Positions 1 to 11,675 of a DNA stretch of 64,000 bases are shown here, piece by piece. The notes below the pieces were generated by a model. The model ran no database searches. It had not been told where the DNA came from and saw only the letters and a list, made by a program, of their open reading frames with translations. Source of the DNA: Climacteris rufus (lineage: Eukaryota > Chordata > Aves > Passeriformes > Climacteridae); NCBI GenBank assembly GCA_013398175.1, contig VZRZ01003052.1, positions 287,210 to 351,209 of the forward strand. Direction: 5' to 3'. The position numbers were made by a program, and so were the translations under genes. The first letter of the stretch is position 1, and the number at the start of each line of letters is the position of its first letter.

Positions 1-165
1 GTAACAAGCGATAGGACAACAGGAAATAGCCTCAAGTTGCACCAGGGGAGGTTTAGATTGAATATTAGGAAGAAATTATTTTCTGAAAGGATGGTCAAGC
101 ACTGGAATGGGCTGCCCAGAGATGTGGTGCAATCACTGTCCCTCAAAGTGTTCAAAAATGTGTAG
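1..165 (+). pseudogene. CR1 ORF2 (reverse transcriptase) C-terminal remnant
   Basis: An open frame of 54 codons runs from the window edge to TAG. It matches the conserved C-terminal tail of CR1 ORF2: TTGNSLKLHQGRFRLNI, then KHWNGLPRDVV, then LSLKVFK. This tail lies after the reverse-transcriptase domain and has no catalytic residues. The polymerase and endonuclease parts would lie upstream of the window or be missing through 5' truncation, the usual fate of CR1 copies. Host function is not expected. Confidence 0.8.
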
Positions 166-290
166 ATGTGATGTTTAGGGACATGGTTTAGTGGTTGATG
201 TGACAGTGCTGAATTAATGGTTGAATTCCCTCCTAGAGGTATTTTCCAACTTTAACTATCTTATGAACCTATGGTTCTAGGAGCTAGAGC
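1..290 (+). mobile_element. CR1 LINE 3' end (5' cut by window edge)
   Basis: This is the 3' part of an avian CR1 non-LTR retrotransposon in sense orientation. Frame 1 is open from base 1 to a TAG at 163-165 and encodes the end of the CR1 ORF2 reverse-transcriptase protein, with the pattern GRFRLNIRKKLF, MVKHWNGLPRDVV and LSLKVFK. The CR1 3' UTR follows (GGGACATGGTTTAGTGG, then a diverged TTTTCCAAC stretch), ending near the diverged ATTCTATG-type tail at 262-290. The left end lies outside the window, so the full length is unknown. The element cannot move by itself as far as visible. Confidence 0.93.
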
Positions 291-903
291 TGTATTAACA
301 ATGTATGTAGAAAAGTTGTCAAAGAACTGATCTTTCATCAAAGGTAAATAATTAACATACAGCATCTAAGCAATGTTTTTGCTGCCTCTGAAGTCTGTGC
401 CAATCTTGCTGGTTTCCTGTAAGAATAAAGTCTCCTCAAACACAAAATTCAGTTGGGGTATTATGGAGCATTTCACTAATGAGATTTCTATGAGGTGAAG
501 GCTAGAGGTATGAAATAGTAGTGCATATCCAACCTGTTAAATCCCACACTGGCAATCTGGTGATGTCCTCATGTTCCCTGTGCCTGGTGAACAAGGATGT
601 GTTTTTGTTGTTAGATCTGTTAAATTTATTGACAATCTTAAGCAGTAGAAAACACACTGCTGTTCTGAAAGTCAGGGCGTTCCCAGGACAATCATCAGTA
701 AGTGGCTAGCAACCCAGATGACAGAACAAGTCTGTAAGAAATCAGAGATCACCAAATGTTCAGTACTTGCTGGCTAGAAAGTGGATAGATAAGAGCTTTG
801 AGAAATCAAGTAATTAACCCAAAATTCTCTCTTGTCAATAAAATGTACTTGCAATGACAAGTTATTTTGCTACACAATAATGCTGTCATACCTTTTACAT
901 TGC
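291..903. other. Unique AT-rich spacer
   Basis: Between the CR1 copy and the LTR lies about 600 bp of AT-rich sequence with no recognisable repeat, RNA gene or convincing coding frame. A 62-codon frame at 521-709 has no family resemblance and is taken as chance. Confidence 0.6.
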
Positions 904-1299
904 TCGATTGAGTTTGTGTGGCAAGGTTTTGGTGGCTGGGGAGCTACAGGTGTTGGCTTCTGTGAGAAGTTGTTTGAAGCTTCACCCACATGAGACAGAG
1001 CAAATGACACCCAGGTGCAAAGGTGGACTCACTTCTGGCCAAGACTAAGCCCATCAGCAATAGTGGTGGCACCTCTGGGATAACATATTTAAAAAGGGAA
1101 TGAAAATGTCGTAAATATTGCACAAAACAACTGTAGCCAAAGAGAGGAATGAGAATATGTCAGAGAAACAGCTCTGCAGACCTGAAGGTCACTGCAGAGG
1201 GAGGGGGAGGAAGTTCTCCAGACACTGGAACAGAGTTTCCCCTGCAGCTGTGGTGAAGACCATGGTGAGTCAGGCTGTCTCCTTGCAGCCCATGTATAT

Positions 1300-1640
1300 C
1301 CACAGTAGAGCAGATATACACCTGCAGCCCCTGGAGGACCCTATGTTGGAGCAGGTGGATGCCTGAAGGACACTGTGACCTCATGGGAAGACTGTGCTGG
1401 AAAAGGCTCCTGGCACTATCCTGGCACTATTGGAGCCATGCTAAGCAGTTTTGATGGCAGGACCTGTCACCCTGAAGGGGACCATGCTGGAGCCTTTTGT
1501 TCATGAACTATGGCACCCCATAGAAGGGACCAATGTTGGAGCAGTTAGTGAAGAACTGTAGCCCATGGGAAGGAACTCATGATGGAGAAGTTTGTGGAGG
1601 ACTGTCTCCTGTGGGAAGGACCTCACACTGGAGCAGGGCA
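1300..1640 (+). repeat. Degenerate tandem repeat of about 46 bp inside the LTR
   Basis: The motif (C/T)TGGAG(C/A)A recurs near 1303, 1346, 1398, 1435, 1496, 1536, 1582 and 1628, a spacing of about 40-60 bp, most regular (46 bp) in the last three copies. Each is followed by variants of GAAGGAC and CCCATGGGAAGGA. It looks like an old tandem expansion in the transcribed part of the LTR. A perfect 11-bp duplication (CCTGGCACTAT) lies inside it at 1409-1430. Confidence 0.6.
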
Positions 1641-1841
1641 ATAATGTGAGAAGTCCTCCCCCTGATGAGGAAGGACTATCAGAGACAATACGTGATGACC
1701 TGACCGTAGCTCTAATTCCCCATTTTCCTGCACCTCTGAGGGCAAGGAATAGGGAAAATTGTAAAGGAAGTTGAGCCCAGGAAGGAGGGAGTGTTTTCAG
1801 TTTTGGTTGTTTTTCTTATTACCTTTTCGGATTCGATTGGC

Positions 1842-1847
1842 AATAAA
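1842..1847 (+). promoter_or_regulatory. LTR polyadenylation signal AATAAA
   Basis: A canonical AATAAA lies about 180 bp before the right end of the LTR, in the sense direction, where an R-region poly(A) signal is expected. It supports the plus orientation of the element. Confidence 0.6.
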
Positions 1848-2027
1848 TTAATTTTCCCAAGGTCCAGTCTGTTTCATCCATGATGATAATCGGTGAGTGA
1901 TCCCTTCCTGTCCTTATGTTGACCACAAACCTTTAAGTATATTTTTTCTTCCCTGTTCAGCTGAGGAGGAGAGGCATAGAGCAGCTTTGGTGGGCACCTG
2001 GCATTCAGCCAAGGTCAACCCAGCATG

Positions 2028-5000
2028 CTTGGTCAAAAGTAAATGGGTTATTTCTTTATTGTCACAGAGGCAACTGCAGTGTACTTAAATCTGTGCAGGT
2101 TTTTGGCAGTTCGCTGCACACATACTAAAACACTGACATCTTTGGAATCTTTTTCCATGTAAGCTGGAGTTTCTGAATGTGCATATGAGTGATTGAAAGC
2201 AAATTTTACAGTTTATTAGCTCTAAAGGCTTTATTTTATTTTCCTGAGTCAAGTCATTACTTCAGTCTTTAGAGGAATTCTCAATGTGGTTCTTATGATA
2301 GCCACACAAAGAGTTTGCTGGCTCTCTAATGGAACTAGAATGAGTTTTGTGTACATTATAATCTTCTTTCCTGTCTCTGTCACCAACCCCTAGTAATTCT
2401 TACTCCTTGCTTCAATTAAAGGAATCGTCACAGGGAAATGATGAGAGAAAACAATGTTCTGTGGAGTGTTGGAGGAAGTGAAAAGGTGGGATTTTGGAAC
2501 TGGCAAGCTCTATGATACCCAGACTCCTCCACGAGGGGCAGGAAGGACTTTGCCCTGTTTTCTTTGGGCAAGACTGGCTGGGACTTTGGTTTTTGAGGTT
2601 TTGGGAGAAAGTGCACAGCAGAGTGAATTAACACTTTGTGATTGCTACATCATTGATGTCCTACAGCTAAGCCAGGAAAGAAAAAATTAGAGACATGTCC
2701 ACCTTGAGTATGTGCTACTTTGCACAAAGAAGAAAGGAAGGCAACAAATGTGCAAATGTGCCAGCAAATGTGCAAATAAAAACATAGATGCATTCTGACA
2801 GCAAAAGATGAGTGACCTTTTAGCTCTTTGATTTTTTTTTCACTAATACAAAGCCCTTTTCAAATATATTCAGAATAGAAACACTTATTCTATAGGATAG
2901 GACACCATTTTACCTGCAAAAACATACATTGGACATGTATGATGCTACGGAAGTATCCTCTGTAAATGTGTTAACACAGGGAGGAAAGGTAGATGGATCA
3001 GTGCCCCCTCAAATGAATTGGCACAAGGGAAGATCACAAAATAAAATATAGCAAACACAAAACAATGAGGGGTGAGGTGCTTGGAGAAGAAATTATATAG
3101 AGCTCAGGACAGGAACAAGTTTTGCAAAGCATCCAAGGAGGCAGTGAGATGAACAGAAGCAGAAAATTCACTTTATATGTCAGAATATTTCCTCTGCAGT
3201 TTTAAAAGGTTTTGAACTCCAAATTGGACCCCAAAATGTTACTCTGTTTGAGCATTGTGCATATGAGAAATTCCATCATTTTGTCCTTCTGCATATTCTG
3301 TAGCTGACCAGTTGTAGGTGTACTGTGGATTGTAGGTGTACTGTGGAAGGTGCTCCAGCTCTGCTCTCCACATGTGCCTGAAGTGTTAATATCATTTTCT
3401 CTGGATGACTTATGGGAATAGGGGTCAGTGAACCATCTGATAAATTCTGGCATGTAGTTTACATTCAATCCATTTAGTGCCTCTAAGTGATGAAAATGAT
3501 GAACCAGCTTTTGAATGCATTTAGGCACCTCTGTGAACTTTGTGTAAGTTTCCATCTTATATTAATATATTTCTAAATAATAATTGTATTGGCATTTTAA
3601 TTTTAATAAAAATTTACAACATCTTACCTAAGTTGGTGAATACAGCTTCTATTTCATCATTTCATGGCATTATTTTCTTCCAAAACTCTAATGAACTCAT
3701 GCCACTAACGTCTTGTTGAGTAGGTCTGATGTGAGATTCGCTGGGTTTCTTACTAGATTTCTTTTCTCTTTGACTGCTAAACTGATTTCACTGGTTTCAC
3801 TGTGATGTCAAGCTATAGTTCATGTCAAAACTCATTTAGCAAACAGATGAGGTTTCTGCAGATGTCTGCACCAGAGCTAATCATGCTCAACACCTTTAAA
3901 GGTTGAAAGACAGAAACAGGCACTTGAGAAGCATGAGTCATCAGATCCCAAACAGATGAGTTGACCAGAGCCATAAGAGACCCTGTTTTTGCTCACGACC
4001 CTGAAAAGATCCTAGTTCAGCTGCAGACATCCACATTATCAATATCTATGAGTAACTGAATAATCCCACAGCTGCCCTTCAGCAGTCACACTGTGGCCTG
4101 CAGAAGTGAGTCCAAAATATTTTCTAGTTTTCCCAAATGACTAAATTAAGACATGATTTGTAAGGTCAAATCAAAGCTCCAGTTGATTCCATATTCTTTT
4201 GTGTGATCAGGATACTTTTATTGTTTTCTATGTCTATTTGTTTTGCAGTTAAAGAGTTTCTAAAAGTATAAAGCTGTTGGTACTTCCACAACCGAAATGT
4301 CTTAAATGAACATAGTCAAGAAGATAGATGTTTTGGATTTAAATGGAGAGTATGGATTTGTTTTTCTTATCTCTATTACTGAAAGTGCTGTAAGCGGATT
4401 TTCCAGAATGGTGCTATAAAAACAAAAGTTGATTGATTAATTCAACACCTATAGCTAGGAAATGTTTTCCAGGGATACTTACAGGAAATACACAATGGTC
4501 TACGAATAGAATAAGTTACTGTGTGCACATTAATGGGTAAATTTACTGTGATCTGATACATTTGGCTATGGCAGTGACAGATATTACAAAATGACCATTT
4601 TTACACTCATTCCTTCCTGCTATGCTGAATCAGAAGATGAAGATAACAAAAAAACTGGGCCCTGAAAAACCAACACATATCAGAAATGCAAACTGTCTTA
4701 GTGATATTCCCTAATTACACCTTTCAAATTTTTAAGCAAATAGGAAACACGAACGTGTAGATGTAAAAATACATAGTGAGTTTGACTTCAGATTGAATCA
4801 AGTTCAGTAAAAACTAGCCCTGATTAAATGAAAATGAAGATATCTGTTAGCACACTATTCATTTTACACTGCAAGAGCAGTGATCACAAGGAGGGTGATT
4901 TTGACAAAGCTTAATGAAAGTTTGTCCTTTGCCTTCTGTGGTCTTTGAATCAGGCTGTACCTCTTTCTAAAGCCATCTGTGTGTAAGAGAACAAGCTTGT

Positions 5001-8000
5001 ATTAGGCACTTAAGAGGCAAGTTAGACATGAAATGCTAAAAGAACAAGAAACTTCAGGGAATTTATCAGAGTAAAAAAAATGATAAAGATGAAACAAAAA
5101 CCTCCTTCCCTGGATTGTTCCTTTCCTGGTGTGCTTTAGCTACTCAGGTTGTTGTTCCTCCATCAGCATTTTCTCCCCTTCCACCAATCTATTAACTTCA
5201 GTTGGCAGATTTAGATGTATCCAGCATGTTTCTCATGAACCATTTTTACTACAACATTTTTTGTAATCAGAGTTAAACCATTGGCTATTTTCCTGAATCA
5301 TAGCTACTTGCTTCTAATACTAAAGTTTTTTTCTTTTGACCTTGCTGAGATACAGAGGAGGATAGCTCCCAGCTCCCTCGCTTCACCCTCCCACTATCAA
5401 AAGAACAACCTATTTCTGATGTTTTTCAGAAATATATTAAACTAGATTTAATTTCAGCCAGTAATGACACTACAGCTTCAGAACCTCACCCTTCTAAAGG
5501 TTAGACATAATCTTTTAATTATGAGCTTAAGTTTATTAATGATCCATTTATACCGAGATATATTTTGTGTCAGTTAAGCAGCCCCTTTTCCTTCCTAACA
5601 TAAACATAGTTTTGATGCATTTAAAAGACTATACCACCAGTTTAGTTACCTGAATTCAAACTTATGTTTGTACTGTACTGAATATAATTATTCTAAATGT
5701 TTGCAATGCACACAGGAATAATCGTTGGCATTTACAGTTTTTAGTTAGATCTCATGTTTACCCTAGAGGAAAAAAATATATCTATTAAATTGAAATCCAA
5801 AGAGAAAGAAAAAAAATTAACACATGAAGCCATTTATTCTGTAATGTACTTTTCTCTACAGGAAAGCTTTTGCTCAGATTTATTGATATGGGTAAATAAA
5901 GGTTTAAGAACAAACATTTGCTTCTGGTATTGCATTATTTCATGGTTAGTTAACAACATGATGGGCATTGAGAAAATAGCAGCATATAGGGATATCTAAA
6001 AATGTAATGAATGTGCTCCTATAACACAAATACATGAGTTCTCTTTCCCATCTTCATAAAAGTACTGTTTTCTCACTTGTACCTCCTTTTTTGTTTGTTT
6101 GCTTTCTTGATAGCACACTAGATGTATGGACATGAAACTCACATATCAGGATTTTTTTTTAATTTCCCTTTTTATCATAAAATGTGCTAACTTTAAATTG
6201 AATTTTGTCATAATGAGGAATAGGAAATCACTGATCCCTGTTGCTGGTATTACTGTGTCTGCAATTCTTTGAATAGCTGTCTGTTCCTAAGGCAAAATGT
6301 CCTAATCTGATTATTTAAAATTACATAATTGATTAGGTGTGAACAAATAGACTCCTGAAATGAAAGGATGTACAACATGTCATGGTTAGATTTTCAGATA
6401 CTCCTGGCAACATGCAGGTTTAAAACCTCTTACATCTTACTCACCCCCACACTCCCCTTTAGAGGTATAATGTAGTTCTGCTGGACTCCAGCTTATGAGG
6501 TGCTTGACAGAGGGGTCTTAAGCTACTCTTTTAAAAAGAAAATCCATGACAACAAAGCACAAAACAGGACTTAAAATATCTACTGAAATTCTGGTTTTGA
6601 TAATAATAAAGGTAACATTTAGGTGAGGCTTATTCTGAAAATGCTGCTTAAAACATCAATCAGGATTACTTCACTTTCAACTCCTCTCCTATGCATGTGT
6701 TTTGTTTCATGCACCTTTAATCTCTGGTTTTGGTTATAAACACTTTTTAGACAAGGCTTGTTTTATGTACAGCACTTGGCAATTTTGTGGAATAATAACA
6801 GGAAGCATAAGGATGAATATTTCTGATAACAGGACATTAGACTTTCCGTTTCCTTGTGTCTATAGATCTGAAAACAAAGAATTCTTCAAAACAAGTTTAA
6901 ACACATCCTTTTGAAAAAGGGGCAATGTTTCATATTATTCGTAAAGTACTAAATTTTCAAATTATATTATTATATCATCAGCTCAAAATCATACAATATA
7001 GATAGTATGCACTGGGAATATGAAAAGCCAGTGCTTCTTCACAACCCTTGTGCATATGTATTTCTTGTGCACCTTTGTTAGACTATTTGGTTCATGGGTG
7101 CTGATAGTTGTTGAGGAGAAGAACACAGAGGCAGATGCAGAGGGAAAGCGTGGCTTTGTCATTCACCAGTTTAGGAAGTCAGCAGACATTGGGAAAAACA
7201 CCCCTGAAAGGTACACGTCAGTTTAAGATAGTCAAGTTATTCCCTCTAGAGAAAATGAAAAAGGAAATGCAATTTATCCATCTTAAGTATCTAGAGTTAG
7301 GAAAGACGAAACCAAACCTTAGTTTTTAACTCAGAAAAGAGAAAAAGTCTGCAAAATTGCACCAGAAAGCTATTTAACACAAGATCTGATGTCTTAATAT
7401 TTTATGGCCAAACTTAAAACTAGAAATAAAAATACATATATTATATATATATTTATTTCCAATTAAGCATTGTTTACAAATTGTCTTGAAAGAATTCTCA
7501 ATTTAAATTGGCTAGTGAATGATCCTATGTCAGCATTTTATATAAGATTTTCATAAGAAGTAAACATAAGACCATAAAAATTGCACTTAACTGTGTGTTA
7601 TTTTTATGCAAGATAAAACCTAGAAGCTGCAAGGTTAATTACTATAATTGGAAAAAAGACAGTATGAGTAAAATACAGATGATGTTATACCTATGTAATT
7701 AACATGTAATTGCAGCATAATTGCACAGTGGTTTTGCTTTGCAGTAGGTCACTAAAGTGGATTTACACAGTTACTTATTAATGGATTAATTACACAAATT
7801 TTGACATTGTATTAAATTTATTTTTGAGACAAAGTTCCTGCAAATTTTCAAATAAGGAGTGTATATTTTTTCAATTTCCTCCAATGAAGAATGTTTAATA
7901 ACATTTGCATGTTATATGTAGACAGCATGCAAAAGTTATAGTGAGTTACACATGAATCCTAGAAGAATTTACTTTATACATTATACATTATTTCTCATAA

Positions 8001-10770
8001 CACAGAGCTCATAAAAAATACATATCACTTGAGCTGATAAAACTGTACGCAAAAGAAGGAAGACTGAAACCTTAAGGCAAAAATATTCTAATGAAATGTA
8101 ACAAATACACAGTAGGAATAATACTCAAGTAATTTTAGAGAAGTAATGGAAGTGACACAGTCATCCAGTCTCATGTGATGTCCTGTTATCCAGTTATAGG
8201 GAATGATGGACAGCTGCATTAGGAGGGGAAAGGATCTTGCGCTACGGAGGACACAAACTGTTCTAAGCAATTTTTCTTAATAGATGTAATAGTTGTCACA
8301 CAGAAAAAGCAAAAGAGAAAAGAACTCTTTAGAGCATGCTGTCCCTTGAGCAAATAACAAAACCAACAAGGTGGCTTTGGAAGTTTGGTGAAATTTTGGA
8401 ACAGCTAAGAAAAAGTTTTATTGTTAGTTCATGTTTTATTCATGCACTACTTGTTGATTCAATATTTTGGGCTAAATATTTTTTTCATTTCTGTGGAGCA
8501 ATAAAGCCTGTTCTGATCATAGTAAGGAAACTTTGGCCATGGCTGTGGCAGGTCCTAAAATGGGTCTCCTTCCAAAATAGCTGACAAAGCAATTCAAAGC
8601 AGGATGTTCAGAAGGTTGTGCCTCTAACTTAGTGCACAGGCTGATTAGAGAAATTGTAACACAGACAACTGAGGGTATGTGCTGGTTAGCTCCAAAGGTC
8701 TCTGCTATACGCCAGTGCACCAACCAGCAAGCATGAGCCCCAGGGCCATGAACATCCATACTAGTGACCTGAAAAAATCCTGCAGTAGAGGCCAGCTAGC
8801 ATGAAACAGCCCTCTGCATTGGCAATAAACCTAGTCAGCCTCTTGGATCCAAACTGCATCCTGGGAATCATTCTTTGTTGCGCTCACTTTCCAACACGAC
8901 CTGGAAGTCACTTGACAGTTTGATTTGGCCAAACCAAAACCAAGTAGGGTGTACTTATTCTTCCATGTCAAGCATTCCTATACTATATCATATATAGTAT
9001 ATATAACAGTATATCTAGTGTATATAACAATAGGATTTATTTACGCAGTTTGGGACACAAAGTAAAAAGTGTAAGTGTGATGTATAATCTTAGTTAATTA
9101 TAATTAAGGTAACAATTTTTTAACACTTTCTTTAACAAAAACTGAAGAAGCCAAAATTAAGGGTGAGCTGTTCAAGCAGGTATTTGTATGGGAAATTCAC
9201 ACATCAAATAACACAACTGTAACATACCGAAAGCTACTTTTTCTAGAAGAATAAAAAAAATACTGTCAAGTTAAGCACTAGCTTATTCAAATAACTTAGG
9301 TCATCTGTGTAATCATTAACACTGGTATTTAATAGTAACTCAGTTTTGTAAATTGTGGGATTTTTGCTTGAAAACTAAGTGCATCTGCAGCAGCAGTGAG
9401 CATCCGATGTGGGCCAACGAACAGCATGTCAAGCATGGATACACAGTGGAACTGGTGATGCAGTTTGAGCTAGCAGTTTTGGCAAAGTATTGACATAATG
9501 AGGTTTTAATAGAAATACTCTATAAAAATGGGAAAAAAGAAATAAACTGTGGGAGAAAGCTCAGTGAAGACTCCCATGTCTTTAATAATTGTAAGGGTTT
9601 CCAGGTAAAATTTTCATAGGGATAAAGTAAAAAATCAGCATTATTTTAAATATTTGAGCCCACTATCAACCTGAGCTCGCACTTTTAGCTATATTGAAAA
9701 TCCCTTTGGAATATCTTGCTATGGAGTAAGCAAGCCCCCCTGAAATACTCCAGCTGTCAGAGTGAAGTTATAGGCCCTCTTTGTCATCATGTAAGTACTT
9801 TAAAGAATAAAGAAATTTGAAAATCAGAAACTCAGGAAGAAGCTGCCCTTTGAAGAAAAGAAAAAGCAGAGAGATAAGACATTATTGCCGTACAAACTAT
9901 ATTTATGAACAGCACTGTAACTGATGTCTCCTTTTAATGGCAGTCATCACCTTATCCTGTCACATCACACAGACACAAGAAAATAGAGTTCAGAAACCTG
10001 ATTTTCTATCCAGCAGTAATAGCATTAGCCACTTTTAAACATTTTCTCTTTCATAGCAGAAGATTCAGTACTTTTTTATAACTTTTTACCAGAATTGAAA
10101 TTCTGTCAAAGTGGGCTTCATTTGCCAAGCAGAAGTAGCAATATCCATTAAATACCTGTAAGACTAGCATGCTGCTGGAATGCAGGCACCAGAACTGGTA
10201 CTATTTGCCCAAAAACCATATAATGAAACCACATCACAAAAATGCCCAAGAGAAAAATAGGATGTATAAGCTCTAGAAAAAGCTGATTTTACATCCTAAC
10301 CTCATGATCTGTCTCAAAATACCTTATTCCATGAACTTTATAGACTTGACAAAGTAGAATTGTGGCAAATGATCTGTTTTCTTGAGCTCTTTCTTGTTTA
10401 TTTTAAATTTTTTTGTGGGGATATACATAACGAATTTTTTTGCCAGATATTGATCTGATACTGTAATCCTCCATATTTACTTAAGTATACAAAATTATAT
10501 CTAAAGCTATCATCAGAAATAAAGAGAGTGTGAAAAGAAAAAAACAAAAATTCTGTTGGAAAGTACACTAAGAAGGTTTTAGAATTGCATATACAACAAA
10601 GGAAGAAATGACAATACAGTACACTATGGTATAATAAAATCTTATGTCTCATCTATACAAAATTTCATATAAAAATGCAAGGGAGACAATAACATTGTAC
10701 ATATGGTTTGATATATCAGCTGAGGTGTATCTACTACAAAATACCAATTATCATAACTCAGGGGATTTTA
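2028..10770. other. Long AT-rich region without recognised genes
   Basis: Almost 9 kb holds no recognisable CR1, LTR or RNA gene. It has short open frames only. The largest, on the minus strand at 3202-3555 (117 codons), contains an 18-bp perfect duplication and resembles no known family. Small TA-rich tracts occur at about 7433-7455 and 8980-9035. The segment around 8770-8930 has an AATAAA at 8824-8829 followed by slightly CpG-bearing sequence and might be a decayed LTR end, but this is weak. The region is best read as intergenic or intronic DNA. Confidence 0.55.
3312..3347. repeat. Perfect 18-bp tandem duplication
   Basis: Two exact copies of TTGTAGGTGTACTGTGGA lie head to tail at 3312-3329 and 3330-3347. 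The unit length is a multiple of three, so it keeps open the minus-strand frame that spans it and gives a repeated HSTPT peptide there. A recent slippage duplication is the simplest explanation. Confidence 0.9.
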
Positions 10771-10872
10771 TATCCATATAGATATAAATATAGATTAGAT
10801 ATATAGATATAGATAAGATATAGATTAGATATAGATTAGATATAGATATACTTATGTGTGTATATATATAAC
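10771..10872. repeat. GATATA-rich microsatellite/minisatellite
   Basis: A tract of about 100 bp is built from GATATA/GATTA variants. Within it, three consecutive 11-bp units (AGATATAGATT) begin at 10816, 10827 and 10838, the third with one changed end base. The tract ends in TGTGTGTATATATATA. Such tracts are unstable and likely polymorphic. The minus-strand frames across it encode low-complexity Ile/Tyr/Ser peptides and are not genes. Confidence 0.92.
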
Positions 10873-11569
10873 TTATAATGCCACTGCTGTATAAAGAACA
10901 TAGAAAGGTAGAAAGTACCAACTGGGTCACGAAGTCCAATTCTAGATACTGTCAGAAAATCATAATGCAGATGTTGAGTAGTGAAATAAATAATGATAGA
11001 CCTATTATGGTGAGGCTGATAAACAAGCCAGTCAGCCATAATTGTGATGTGTTAGTTGCTATGACATGATCTCTGGTGTTATCACACCACTCATAATAAA
11101 CAATGTTGTTTTTCTGGGCCAATGTCTTGGTTTAATTTTGTCTTAAAAGTGCTGTAGCTAGTTCATTGCCCTGTGATAGCTGAAATCATAATTTCTGATA
11201 ATAGCCAACCAAATTTGATAAAAAAAAATAAAGACAAAAAGGCACAAAAAACCCCAAACAAAAAACAACAAAAAAATCCCATCATAAAGCTTCAAACCCT
11301 TTACTTATCCTATTGGGAAGCTGGCTGCCATCTCCCACACGACATGCAACTAGTCACACCTTATTGAGCAAGAAACAGAGATAACTAGACTCCCCTATAA
11401 GGTTCTGCTTGAAGGGTTGCTGAACAAGACATTGGCTAGACTGCCTGCCTCAATTTTTTTCTGAAATGACTTTCTGGTGAAGAATCAGGAATCTTAGCAC
11501 TCTGAAGGCCGGAACTCTCAATCTGGTCACTTCAGAAAGAGTCCAAGGAAGCCAGTTTCTTCTTACAAT
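10873..11569. other. AT-rich spacer with A-rich tract
   Basis: No gene or element is recognised. An A-rich simple tract lies at about 11220-11277, built of short A runs broken by C. Confidence 0.6.
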
Positions 11570-11675
11570 ATCATAGATTCATAGAATGGTTTGAGCTGAA
11601 AGGGACCTTCTAGTGGCAAACTCCATGCCATGGACAGGGATACCTTCCACTAGACCAGGTTGCTCCATGCTCAAA
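11570..11675 (-). mobile_element. CR1 LINE 3' end, short
   Basis: In antisense to the window, the typical CR1 3' terminus ATCATAGATTCATAGAATGG is followed by AAGGGACCTT, then GCCATGGACAGGGA and CCTTCCACTAGACCAGGTTG. The match ends near 11675, so this is a strongly 5'-truncated copy of about 100 bp holding only 3' UTR sequence. Confidence 0.92.

Larger units (their letters stand above)
904..2027 (+). mobile_element. Avian endogenous retrovirus LTR, probably solo
   Basis: A segment of about 1.1 kb has the features of an LTR in sense orientation. The left part has GTGGCAAGGTTTTGG, then a TATA-like promoter at 1080-1095 (AACATATTTAAAAAGGG). The middle, about 1300-1640, is a degenerate tandem array. 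A poly(A) signal AATAAA lies at 1842-1847, and the right end reads GGTCAACCCAGCA. The layout matches an LTR family I recall as common in bird genomes, but I cannot name the subfamily. The termini appear mutated away from TG/CA and no clean target duplication is visible, so both ends are uncertain by several bases. No internal retroviral genes flank it, which suggests a solo LTR left by recombination. Confidence 0.78.

Noticed and set aside
1118..1774. Frames on both strands near the start of the window
   Set aside because: They are chance frames through the LTR and its internal tandem array.
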